Shown here piece by piece: positions 24,699-31,916 of a stretch of 64,000 nucleotides of DNA (the stretch's first letter is position 1; every line of letters starts with the position of its first letter). Both the position numbers and the translations under genes were made by a program. Under the pieces are notes generated by a model, which was given only the letters and a program-made list of their open reading frames with translations, ran no database searches and was not told where the DNA came from. The stretch is from CAZOVB01 sp046541415. GTDB lineage: Bacteria > Planctomycetota > Phycisphaerae > SM23-33. The stretch is taken from the NCBI GenBank assembly GCA_046541415.1, contig JBKHDI010000002.1, forward strand, positions 80,115-144,114, in the 5' to 3' direction.

Positions 24699-25718
24699 AT
24701 GCGAATCAGGTGGCGTGGCCTAGAACTACCGACACGGGTCGTCAGCGACGAAGAAGTTTCGACCCCCCGATATGGAAAATTTCTCGTCGAACCGTTTGAA
24801 CGCGGGTTCGGCACGACGGTGGGCAATGCGCTGCGGCGCATCCTGCTGAGCAGCTTGGAAGGCGCTGCGGTAACCGAGATCAAGCTGGCCGGGGCGGACC
24901 ATGAATTCATGGCCCTGCCCGGCGTGCTGGATGATGTCACCGATATCATCCTGAACATCAAGCAGCTGGTCGTCAAATCGCACTCGGATGAACCCAAGAC
25001 CCTGCACATCCACAGCGAGGTCAAGGGCCCGATTACGGCTGAGATGATCGAAACCGACCCGTCGATCGAGGTGATCAACACCGACCTGGTCATCGCGACG
25101 TTGACCGACAACGTCCCGTTCGACCTGGAAATGATCGTCGAGACGGGGCGGGGCTTCGTTCCGGCCGAGGAACGCCTCGAAACCGACGAAGACGTTGAGC
25201 ACGGCGTGATCGTGATCGACTCGGCCTTCTCGCCGGTTACGCGTGTGCGGTACAACACCGAGAACACCCGCGTGGGCCAGAAGACCAACTACGACCGGCT
25301 GGTGCTGGAGGTCTGGACCAATGGCACGATCACGCCGGAGATGGCGATGGTCGAGGCGGCCAAGATCCTCCGCAAGCACCTCAACCCGTTCGTGCAGTAC
25401 TTCGAGCTGGGTGAGCAGATCGTCGAATCCGGGGCCAGCGAGGCCGACGAGGAAATCGACCAGGAACTGCAGAACAAGCTCGACATGAGCGTACACGAGT
25501 TGGACCTCTCGGTCCGTGCCAACAACTGCCTCGAATCGGCCAAGGTCGAGACGGTGCGGGATCTGGTACAGTACCAGGAGGGCGACCTGTTGAAGATTCG
25601 CAGCTTCGGCAAGACCTCCCTGCGGGAAGTCAAACGCAAGCTGACGGACCTGGGCCTGACGCTGGGCATGAAAGTGCCGCAGTCCAGCAGCTCCGAGGCC
25701 GTTGAAGTCGAAGGCTGA
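24699..25718 (+). CDS. rpoA: RNA polymerase alpha subunit
   Basis: RpoA, 339 residues, the assembly platform of RNA polymerase. The N-terminal domain has GKFLVEPFERGFGTTVGNALRRILLSSLEGAAVT and LPGVLDDVTDIILN. The C-terminal domain, which binds UP elements and activators, has VHELDLSVRANNCLESAKVETVRDLVQ and FGKTSLREVKRKL. The start at 24699 follows GGGAGG at 24684-24689 with 9-base spacing and gives the normal N-terminus. The frame opening at 24573 inside rpsD is not used. Confidence 0.97.
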   Translation: MRIRWRGLELPTRVVSDEEVSTPRYGKFLVEPFERGFGTTVGNALRRILLSSLEGAAVTEIKLAGADHEFMALPGVLDDVTDIILNIKQLVVKSHSDEPKTLHIHSEVKGPITAEMIETDPSIEVINTDLVIATLTDNVPFDLEMIVETGRGFVPAEERLETDEDVEHGVIVIDSAFSPVTRVRYNTENTRVGQKTNYDRLVLEVWTNGTITPEMAMVEAAKILRKHLNPFVQYFELGEQIVESGASEADEEIDQELQNKLDMSVHELDLSVRANNCLESAKVETVRDLVQYQEGDLLKIRSFGKTSLREVKRKLTDLGLTLGMKVPQSSSSEAVEVEG

Positions 25719-25764
25719 GCAGAGAACGTACGGCACGTAACGTAGAACACAGGAAGTTACCGAT

Positions 25765-26409
25765 ATGCGTCACCGATTCGCGGGCAAACATCTGGGCCGA
25801 ACGCCAAGCCACCGGCTGGCAATGCGGAGAAATCTGGCCGGTTCGATCATCGAACACGGCGCGGTGGTTACCACCATGGCCAAGGCCAAGGACATCCGCC
25901 GGTTCGTCGAGAAACTCATCACCATCGCCAAGCAGGACACGCTGGCATCTCGCCGGCGGATCAAATCGATGCTCGGTGAGCGGGAGATCGTGCCGGTCGA
26001 AGACGGCATACCCCTGCCGGCGCTGAAGAAGTCCGAACGCGTGACCGTGCTGACCAAACTGATCAGCGAGATCGCCCCTCGCTTTGCCGACCGCAACGGC
26101 GGCTATACCCGGATCATCCGCCTCGGCGAGACCCGCATCGGCGACGCCGGCGAAAAGGTCATGATCCAGCTTCTGGGCGAAGAAGACGAGGCCGGCGAGG
26201 CCGGCGCCAAGCCCCGCAGCCAGCGCCGCAAACGCGCTGCCAAACGCTACCAGGCCGCCAAGGCGGCCGCCGGCGGAGCCGCAACCGCCCAGGCCGGGAA
26301 GAAGCAAAAGCCTGAACAGAAAGAACCTGCCGCCGAGGCCCCGGCCGAAGAAGAAGCCGACGACCAGCAGCAAGAAGACCAACAGCAGGACGAGGAAAAG
26401 AGCGAGTAG
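25765..26409 (+). CDS. rplQ: 50S ribosomal protein L17 with long C-terminal tail
   Basis: L17, 214 residues against about 115-140 usual. The core (residues 1-135) carries MRHRFAGKHLGRTPSHRLAMRRNLA and GGYTRIIRLGETRIGDAGEKVMIQL. After it come about 75 low-complexity residues: a Lys/Arg/Ala-rich helix-like part (QRRKRAAKRYQAAKAAAGG), then a Glu/Gln/Asp-rich end. This is the second ribosomal protein in the window with a charged, probably disordered tail. It is the last gene of the ribosomal block; a strong terminator begins 35 bases after the stop. Confidence 0.95.
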   Translation: MRHRFAGKHLGRTPSHRLAMRRNLAGSIIEHGAVVTTMAKAKDIRRFVEKLITIAKQDTLASRRRIKSMLGEREIVPVEDGIPLPALKKSERVTVLTKLISEIAPRFADRNGGYTRIIRLGETRIGDAGEKVMIQLLGEEDEAGEAGAKPRSQRRKRAAKRYQAAKAAAGGAATAQAGKKQKPEQKEPAAEAPAEEEADDQQQEDQQQDEEKSE

Positions 26410-26443
26410 TCGCCAACAGCCTCGCCTTGCCCGTATGATAATG

Positions 26444-26478
26444 GAGCCCGCGGCCGGAGATGGCCGTGGGCTCGTTTT
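26444..26478 (+). terminator. Intrinsic terminator after rplQ
   Basis: A 12-bp stem (GAGCCCGCGGCC paired with GGCCGTGGGCTC, one G-T pair) with a 6-base loop GGAGAT is followed by GTTTT. It lies 35 bases after rplQ and 35 bases before the HIT gene, and would end the ribosomal transcript. A -10-like TGATAAT just upstream (about 26436) hints that the HIT gene may have its own start, but no matching -35 was seen. Confidence 0.8.
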
Positions 26479-26512
26479 GCATCGTCATCTACACCAGCAG
26501 CGGAGGATGAGC

Positions 26513-26926
26513 ATGTCGGAGAACTGTATTTTCTGCAAGATCGCAGCCGGGCAGATCCCGGCGGTCAAGGTATGGGAGGATGAGGCGTGCGTGGCCTTCA
26601 TGGACATCGGCCCGCTGGCCGAGGGACACGTGCTGCTGATCCCCAGGGACCACGCCGAGACGGTCGATCAGCTCTCAGCCGAACAGGCGGGCCGGATGCT
26701 GTCCCACTTGCCTGCCCTGGTCAAAGCGGTCGAATCGGCCACGGGCTGTGCGGGGCTCAACGTGCTGCAGAACAACGGCAAGGCCGCCCACCAGGAGGTC
26801 ATGCACGTGCATTTCCACCTGATCCCGCGGGAAGAGGGAGATGCCTTCCAGTTCAATTGGCCGGCAGGGCAGTACCCCGAAGGGCGGGCCGAGCAGTTGG
26901 CAGAGAAGATCAAGGCGGAACTGTAA
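26513..26926 (+). CDS. HIT family nucleotide hydrolase/transferase
   Basis: A 137-residue HIT-fold protein acting on nucleotide substrates such as AMP-amidates or dinucleotides; the exact substrate is not readable from sequence. The N-terminal CIFCKIAAGQIPA has the cysteine pair common in HINT-type members. GHVLLIPRDH and LNVLQNNGKAAHQEVMH precede the catalytic HVHFHLIPR (H-x-H-x-H). The ATG at 26513 is 6 bases after GGAGG, while the ATG at 26507 abuts it, so 26513 is preferred. It stands alone between the rplQ terminator and a convergent regulator gene. Confidence 0.92.
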   Translation: MSENCIFCKIAAGQIPAVKVWEDEACVAFMDIGPLAEGHVLLIPRDHAETVDQLSAEQAGRMLSHLPALVKAVESATGCAGLNVLQNNGKAAHQEVMHVHFHLIPREEGDAFQFNWPAGQYPEGRAEQLAEKIKAEL

Positions 26927-26949
26927 GCAGAGGGGGAGTCGCCGAGGGC

Positions 26950-26966
26950 CCGGCAGTTCGCCGGGG
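26950..26966. terminator. Small GC hairpin between convergent genes
   Basis: A perfect 6-bp stem CCCGGC/GCCGGG with loop AGTTC lies between the stops of the HIT gene and the convergent response regulator. No T-run follows closely on either strand, so it may serve as a weak bidirectional terminator or only as a 3' end stabiliser. Confidence 0.35.
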
Positions 26967-26972
26967 GCAGCG

Positions 26973-27689
26973 TCAGGCGTTTTCGTGCTGCTCTTCCTCG
27001 TTGGCCAGGCGATAGCCGATGCCGCGCACCGTCCGGATGTAGCTGCGGGCGTCGCCGAGTTTACGGCGCAGGGCGGCCATGTGCACGTCGATGGTCCGGT
27101 CGGTTACGACCGCGTCGACGCCGAGGGCCTGGTCGATCAGCTGGTTCCGTGTCAGCACGCGTCCGCGGGCGCTGAGGATGGCCGAGAGCAGGCGGAATTC
27201 CGTGAGGGTCAGCTGGACAGGTTCGCCGTCGACCTCGACCTGGTGGCGGTCCCGATCGATGGCGATCGGCCCGGCCCGAAGGGTGTCAACGGCGGGCGTT
27301 TCGGCGTCTTGTCTTTCTGCCCGACGCAGCAGGGCGGCGACTCGGGCCATCAGAACCGACATGCTGAAGGGTTTGGTAACATAGTCGTCGGCCCCGACGT
27401 GCAGGCCCAGGACGATGTCGCTTTCCTCGCTCTTGGCGGTCAGCATGAGGATGGGGATTTTCGCGGTCTTGGGATCTTCCCGCATCTTCGAGGCCACGTC
27501 CGTACCGGACATACGGGGCAGCATGAGGTCGAGGATCACCAGGTCGGGTTGCTGGTCGCGGATTTTGTCCAGCCCCGCCCGGCCGTCCAGGGCGATGTCG
27601 ACCTGGTAGTTCTCTCGTTGCAGTCGCATGGCCAGCAGTTCGGCCATGTCCTGCTCGTCTTCTACGATGATCACATTGCGATTGGACAT
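26973..27689 (-). CDS. OmpR/PhoB-type response regulator
   Basis: A two-component response regulator, 238 residues from the chosen start. The receiver domain (1-120) has acidic residues in IIVEDEQD, the phospho-acceptor Asp54 in LVILDLMLP and the conserved lysine in MLTAKSEE. The winged-helix DNA-binding domain (about 140-235) shows GRVLTRNQLIDQ, TDRTIDVHMAALRRKLG and YIRTVRGIGYRL. The ATG at 27689 gives MSNRNVIIVEDE; an upstream ATG would add 12 unrelated residues. It is divergent from phoU, suggesting a PhoB role in phosphate control, but no PhoR kinase is adjacent. Confidence 0.93.
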   Translation of the reverse strand: MSNRNVIIVEDEQDMAELLAMRLQRENYQVDIALDGRAGLDKIRDQQPDLVILDLMLPRMSGTDVASKMREDPKTAKIPILMLTAKSEESDIVLGLHVGADDYVTKPFSMSVLMARVAALLRRAERQDAETPAVDTLRAGPIAIDRDRHQVEVDGEPVQLTLTEFRLLSAILSARGRVLTRNQLIDQALGVDAVVTDRTIDVHMAALRRKLGDARSYIRTVRGIGYRLANEEEQHENA

Positions 27690-27698
27690 TTCTCGCAG

Positions 27699-27725
27699 AT
27701 TGTACCAGAGCATTCCCGGTTGCAA
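27699..27725 (-). promoter_or_regulatory. Possible promoter of the PhoB-like regulator
   Basis: On the minus strand, TTGCAA (27720-27725) and TACAAT (27699-27704) are separated by 15 bases, a short spacer. If the -10 is right, transcription starts within about 3 bases of the chosen ATG at 27689, a nearly leaderless mRNA. Confidence 0.35.
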
Positions 27726-27867
27726 CAGTGGACAAAAGGGGGGTTAATGGAATCTTAACTGCCGGATTCGGCCCCACTTCGGGACTTTCGTCCAGCGGTG
27801 GGTCTTTGCAGAATCTTAGTGATTCCGCCTCGAACGGACCGACGACAAAATATGTGGGCCTTGGTAC

Positions 27868-27873
27868 TATACT
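27868..27873 (+). promoter_or_regulatory. Possible -10 element for phoU
   Basis: TATACT at 27868-27873 lies about 95 bases before phoU with no recognisable -35, as is common for activator-dependent promoters. Upstream, GGTTAATGGAATCTTAACT near 27743-27762 carries two TTAA words 11 bases apart that could be regulator half-sites, possibly for the divergent PhoB-like protein. This is suggestive only. Confidence 0.3.
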
Positions 27874-27966
27874 GGTAGTGAGGAGTTACTGCCTCGGCGG
27901 CGGGTGGCGGACTGGTCCGGCCCGGCCTGTCGGAACGACACAGCCCACAGTTTTAGAAGAAGATCA

Positions 27967-28644
27967 ATGCGAGAGTTGCAACAGAGGCTGGAGAAGGTGA
28001 TCCTGCGGTTGGACACGATGGGCATGCGTGTCGAGCAGGCGGTGGTGGATGCGATCCGGGCGATCGACGAGGTCGATGCGGACTTCGGCCGCCAGGTGTC
28101 CCGTCGCGACGAGATCATCGACAAGGAGGAGGTGGAGATCGAGCAGGATTGCATCCGGCTGCTGGCGCTGTACCAGCCGGCGGCGATCGATCTGCGCACG
28201 GTCTGCACGATTATCAAGGTCAACAGCGACCTGGAGCGGATTGCGGACCTGGCGGCGGGCATGGGCAGACGGGTCAAGCACATGGTCGAGTGCGAGATCG
28301 ACCTGAGCGAGTATCCGCGGTTCAGCCAGCTGGTCCAGGCGACGGTGGATAACGTCGGCAGGACGGTCCGGATGCTTTCGGTACCGGATTCGGGCATCGC
28401 CCGGCGGGTGATCGAGCTGGACGTCCAGATCGACCGGGCCTACAAGGACGTCGTCCGCAACGTGCTGGACAACGAGTCGCAGCGGGTAGGCGGGGCCGAG
28501 TCGGCCATTACAGTTATCAACTTCGCCCGGGCCCTGGAGCGGATCGGCGATCTGTGCACGAACATTGCCGAGGACATCATCTTTCTTCGCACCGGCGACA
28601 TTGTGCGCCACCAGCAGTTGCCCAGCCCGGAGGAGGCGCAATGA
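27967..28644 (+). CDS. phoU: Phosphate-signalling protein PhoU
   Basis: PhoU, 225 residues, a helical-bundle protein that links phosphate uptake to PhoR/PhoB signalling. Two PhoU repeats are visible. Metal-binding signatures appear as RRDEIIDKEEVEIEQDCIRLLALYQP in repeat one and as ALERIGDLCTNIAEDIIFLRTG in repeat two, with VNSDLERIADLAAGMGRR between them. The ATG at 27967 gives the normal start MRELQQRLEKV; an upstream in-frame ATG at 27904 adds 21 unlikely residues. No pst transporter genes are adjacent. Confidence 0.95.
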   Translation: MRELQQRLEKVILRLDTMGMRVEQAVVDAIRAIDEVDADFGRQVSRRDEIIDKEEVEIEQDCIRLLALYQPAAIDLRTVCTIIKVNSDLERIADLAAGMGRRVKHMVECEIDLSEYPRFSQLVQATVDNVGRTVRMLSVPDSGIARRVIELDVQIDRAYKDVVRNVLDNESQRVGGAESAITVINFARALERIGDLCTNIAEDIIFLRTGDIVRHQQLPSPEEAQ

Positions 28645-28678
28645 GCCCAAGCTTCGCACGTTTCGAGACTTAATTGTC

Positions 28679-28707
28679 TTGTCACTCCGCGGCTGGGCTC
28701 GTAGAAT
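28679..28707 (+). promoter_or_regulatory. Predicted promoter of the GT2 gene
   Basis: TTGTCA at 28679-28684, a 17-base spacer and TAGAAT at 28702-28707 lie between phoU and the glycosyltransferase at 28765. The pattern matches other promoters in this window. Confidence 0.5.
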
Positions 28708-28764
28708 ACCATCCAGTGGGGAGTCTCCTACTGCATTGCTGACACCAGGAAAAGGACCATCCGC

Positions 28765-30297
28765 ATGGATTGGAGCAGCTTGGGCCAAACCCTGTTCATG
28801 ACCATCTACACGATCATGCTGATCGTGGTCTCGATCTATGGGTTCCACCGGTACGTACTGGTGTACCTGTACTATCGCCATCGCAAGAAGGTCCCCCAGC
28901 CGGGCAAGCTGACAGATTGGCCTGCCGTGACCATCCAGTTGCCGATGTTCAACGAGCAGCACGTGGCCAGCCGGATCATCAAGCAGGCCTGCAAGATCGA
29001 TTACCCGCGCCAGAAGCTGCAGATCCAGGTCCTGGACGACTCGACCGACAGCACGACCGAGATCGCCCGGGCGGCCGCCGACGAGATGCGGGCCCGGGGA
29101 TTCGATATCGAATTCATCCACCGCGACAACCGCGAGGGATACAAGGCCGGTGCCCTGGCCAACGGGCTCAAGACCGCCAAGGGCGAGTTCGTCACGATCT
29201 TCGATGCCGACTTCGTTCCCGAGAGCTGGTTCCTCAAACGCAGCCTGCCGTACTTCACCAACGAGAAGGTCTGCGTGGTCCAGACGCGATGGGAACACCT
29301 CAACCGCGACCAGAGCCTGCTGACCCGCAGCCAGGCGATCTTCCTGGACGGTCACTTCGCCATCGAGCACGTCGCCCGGAACCGCAGCGAGCGGTTCATG
29401 GCGTTCAACGGCACGGCCGGGACGTGGCGGCGCGAGGCGATCGCCGATGCCGGCGGCTGGCGACACGATACACTCACCGAAGATCTGGACCTGTCCTACC
29501 GGGCCCAGCTTCGCGGGTGGAAGTTCGTCTTCCTGCCGGAACTGACCAGCCCGGCTGAACTGCCCCCGGAAATGCACGCCTTCAAGGCCCAGCAGTTCCG
29601 CTGGACCAAGGGCGGGGCCCAGACGGCCCTGAAGATGCTGCCAAAGGTCATGCTCTCGAAAATGTCGCTGAAGGTCAAGGTCGAGGCGTTCTTCCAGCTG
29701 ACAGCCTTCTGCGTGCACCTGTTCATGCTCGTGCTCGTGCTGCTGATGTTCCCGGCGATGTACCTCCAGACCGTGCCGATGGAGAACGACTCGATCTGGC
29801 GGGGCTTGTTCGACATGGGCGTTCTGACCTTGGCGACGTTCTCCGGCAGCGTGTTCTACCTGGCCGGCCAGCGCGAACTGCAGGGCGACTGGAGATCGGC
29901 CCTGAAGTACCTGCCGATGATGATGGCCTTGGGGGCGGGGCTTTGTATCAGCAACTCCAAGGCGGTGCTCGAAGCGATCTTCGGCAAGCAGAGCGAGTTC
30001 GTCCGCACGCCGAAATACGGCAGCAAGGCCGATGCGGAACTGGAAGGCGACCTCTGCTCGCGCAAGAAGAAGCGCAGCAGCTGGCTGCCGTATATCGAGT
30101 TCGGCTTCGGGCTGTACATGACCGTCTGTGCGGTGATCAGCGTCATCAAGTTCCGTTCGGCGATGAGCACGCCGTTCTTGGTGATCTTCGCCTTCGGGTT
30201 CTACTACGTCTCGATCCTGAGCTTCCAGGCCCAGCGGCACGGCAAGCGGGCACGCCAGTCGCAGACCCGGGCCGCGGCCGAACGCAACGCCGCCTGA
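28765..30297 (+). CDS. Membrane GT2 glycosyltransferase, cellulose-synthase-like
   Basis: A 510-residue inner-membrane glycosyltransferase of family GT2. An N-terminal transmembrane helix (about 6-27) leads into the catalytic domain. Its motifs are DDSTDSTTEI (first Asp), DADFVPE (DxD), TEDLDLSYRAQLRGW (catalytic Asp) and QQFRWTKGG (Q-x-x-R-W), the D,D,D,QxxRW set of processive beta-glycan synthases. Four or more hydrophobic segments follow (about 310-480). No PilZ domain is seen, so it resembles the CslA/mannan-synthase-like group more than BcsA. It could make a linear surface glycan, but the sugar cannot be inferred. Confidence 0.9.
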   Translation: MDWSSLGQTLFMTIYTIMLIVVSIYGFHRYVLVYLYYRHRKKVPQPGKLTDWPAVTIQLPMFNEQHVASRIIKQACKIDYPRQKLQIQVLDDSTDSTTEIARAAADEMRARGFDIEFIHRDNREGYKAGALANGLKTAKGEFVTIFDADFVPESWFLKRSLPYFTNEKVCVVQTRWEHLNRDQSLLTRSQAIFLDGHFAIEHVARNRSERFMAFNGTAGTWRREAIADAGGWRHDTLTEDLDLSYRAQLRGWKFVFLPELTSPAELPPEMHAFKAQQFRWTKGGAQTALKMLPKVMLSKMSLKVKVEAFFQLTAFCVHLFMLVLVLLMFPAMYLQTVPMENDSIWRGLFDMGVLTLATFSGSVFYLAGQRELQGDWRSALKYLPMMMALGAGLCISNSKAVLEAIFGKQSEFVRTPKYGSKADAELEGDLCSRKKKRSSWLPYIEFGFGLYMTVCAVISVIKFRSAMSTPFLVIFAFGFYYVSILSFQAQRHGKRARQSQTRAAAERNAA

Positions 30298-30319
30298 ACG
30301 CCCGGTCATGCAGATATTT

Positions 30320-30355
30320 CGGGCCCGCGGTCGTAACAGGCCGACGGGCCCGTTT
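30320..30355 (+). terminator. Hairpin terminator after the GT2 gene
   Basis: CGGGCCCG at 30320-30327 pairs with CGGGCCCG at 30345-30352. Inner CGG/CCG pairing and a one-base bulge extend the stem, and TTT follows. The T-run is short, so termination may be inefficient. It lies 23 bases after the stop codon. Confidence 0.5.
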
Positions 30356-30371
30356 GCTGCGCCGCAGGTGC

Positions 30372-30400
30372 TTGTCCCGTCCGGCCCGACAGGATATGCT
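30372..30400 (+). promoter_or_regulatory. Predicted promoter of the TM/zinc-ribbon-pilT-cysE operon
   Basis: TTGTCC at 30372-30377, a 17-base spacer and TATGCT at 30395-30400 place the transcript start near 30407, only about 11 bases before the ATG at 30418. The leader is therefore very short and without a strong ribosome-binding site. Confidence 0.5.
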
Positions 30401-30417
30401 CTAGAAATGGTGAACCC

Positions 30418-30765
30418 ATGATCGGTTTTGTCAGCCCTGCGATGTTTGGCGCCGCGATCTACCTGCTGATCGGCCTGCTCGTCCTGGGGCTGTTGGCCTT
30501 GGTGGCCGCGGTACTCGGCTGGGCCGCCTGGCGAGGCCATTGCCTGACGGTTCGCCAGAGTCGGGCCGAGGCACAAGCCGCCCTGAACCGGCTGGATCGG
30601 AGAGGCCAGCTCAAGCCGCCGACCGGCCGGGGCCTGTGCGATGTCTGTCAGCACCTGTCGGATTCAGTCCTCTTCCTGCCCACCGGGCAGCGGCTTTGTC
30701 CGACCTGCTACGACGAACGGATCGACAGCGAAAGCCGCGAGGAACCGCCATGCCCGAAGAACTGA
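30418..30765 (+). CDS. Small membrane protein with a zinc-ribbon-like tail
   Basis: I do not recognise a family for this 115-residue protein. It has one long hydrophobic segment (about 9-38, IYLLIGLLVLGLLALVAAVL), a short charged linker, then CDVC and CPTC pairs 18 residues apart in the tail, as in a treble-clef or zinc ribbon. The layout suggests a membrane-anchored cytoplasmic zinc module. Its last 16 bases overlap the start of the PilT-like gene, so the two are probably coupled and may act together. The function is unknown. Confidence 0.75.
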   Translation: MIGFVSPAMFGAAIYLLIGLLVLGLLALVAAVLGWAAWRGHCLTVRQSRAEAQAALNRLDRRGQLKPPTGRGLCDVCQHLSDSVLFLPTGQRLCPTCYDERIDSESREEPPCPKN

Positions 30766-31916
30766 CGCTGGATACGCCGCTCTACCAGGCCGACGAGAAC
30801 CGCATGCTCTCGGTGGGCGACCTGCTGGGTTACTTCACCACGCAGGGGACGATGCGCGTCAGCGACCTGCACCTGAAGGTCGGCTGTCCGCCGATCTACC
30901 GGCTGGACGGAAAGCTGCAGAAGATCAAGGGCCGGCCCCTCTCGGCCGAGACGATCGAGAAGATGGTTTCGGTCCTCCTGGCCGAGGGCGAACTGGAGCG
31001 ACTGGCCGAGGGCGGGGCGGTCGACAGCAGCTGCTTTACCGATCAGCTGCAGTTCCGCCTGAACATCTTCCACGAGAACGACGGCCTGTCGGCTGCGATC
31101 CGGGCGCTGGAATCCTCCCCGCCGGATGTCGAGCAGATCGGCTTTCCCAACCAGGTCTGGCGCGACATCGTCGCCAAACAGGCCGGGCTGGTGCTGCTGA
31201 CGGGGATCACCGGGTCGGGCAAGAGCACGACCATTGCCTCGATGATCAACCACATCGCCCGGACGCGCCCCTGCCGGATCATCACGCTGGAAGACCCGAT
31301 CGAATACCGCCTCAGCTGCCAGGCCGGGATCATCTCGCAGCGCGAGGTGGGCCGCGACGTACCCTCCTTCGAGCGGGGCCTGCGGGACTGCCTCCGCGAA
31401 GACCCGGACGTGATCTTCGTCGGCGAGATGCGCGACGTCGAGTCGACGATGTGGACCCTGACGGCCGCCGAGACAGGCCACCTGGTTTTCTCCACGTTGC
31501 ACACGCGCGACGTGCGCGGCACGATTACGCGGATCCTGGACATGTTCCCGCCCCAAAGGCAGGACGAGGTGTCCAGCCAATTGTCGCTGGGCCTGAGCTA
31601 CGTAATCGCCCAGAAACTCGTGCCCCGCGCCGACGGGCAGGGGCGTGTGGTGGCCATGGAAATCCTGCGAAACAGCTACGCGATCGGCAACCTGATCCGC
31701 CTGCGCAAGCTCGAACAGATCTACTCGCACCTGCAGACCAAGACCAAGGACACCAGCGAAGAACGGATGACCACGATGGAGCGGTCGCTGGCGCTGCTGG
31801 TCCGCCAGGGGCTGGTCGCACCCCTGGAAGCGGAAAAATGGGCCGAGGATCGCGCCGCCTTCCTGGACGAGATGAAACGCATCGAGGCCGACAAGGCCCG
31901 GGAGTCTTCCCGATGA
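30750..31916 (+). CDS. pilT: PilT-like twitching ATPase
   Basis: A type IV pilus retraction-type ATPase, 388 residues. The N-terminal domain carries VSDLHLKVGCPPIYRLDGKL. Walker A is GITGSGKST (about 151-159), the Asp box is TLEDPIEYRL, Walker B is LREDPDVIFVGEMRD and the His box is TGHLVFSTLHTRD. The C-terminal AIRNLIRE signature of PilT appears as AIGNLIRLRK, so a PilT/PilU assignment is likely but the sub-type is uncertain. The ATG at 30750 lies within the end of the upstream gene; the stop overlaps cysE in ATGA. The pilus assembly operon itself lies at 42-49 kb. Confidence 0.92.
   Translation: MPEELTLDTPLYQADENRMLSVGDLLGYFTTQGTMRVSDLHLKVGCPPIYRLDGKLQKIKGRPLSAETIEKMVSVLLAEGELERLAEGGAVDSSCFTDQLQFRLNIFHENDGLSAAIRALESSPPDVEQIGFPNQVWRDIVAKQAGLVLLTGITGSGKSTTIASMINHIARTRPCRIITLEDPIEYRLSCQAGIISQREVGRDVPSFERGLRDCLREDPDVIFVGEMRDVESTMWTLTAAETGHLVFSTLHTRDVRGTITRILDMFPPQRQDEVSSQLSLGLSYVIAQKLVPRADGQGRVVAMEILRNSYAIGNLIRLRKLEQIYSHLQTKTKDTSEERMTTMERSLALLVRQGLVAPLEAEKWAEDRAAFLDEMKRIEADKARESSR

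Noticed and set aside
30407..30421. Four-codon frame ATG-GTG-AAC-CCA-TGA before the zinc-ribbon gene
   Set aside because: It could be a leader peptide or leaderless start, but four codons and no other support are too little to annotate.
27964..30654. 896-codon minus-strand frame opposite phoU and the GT2 gene
   Set aside because: It spans two well-supported genes and the gap between them, with no recognisable domain; a shadow frame.
30641..31912. Long 5' extension of the cysE frame across the pilT-like gene
   Set aside because: The conserved serine acetyltransferase begins at 31913 with an ATGA overlap. Upstream residues are Pro/Arg/Gly-rich shadow of the PilT-like gene.
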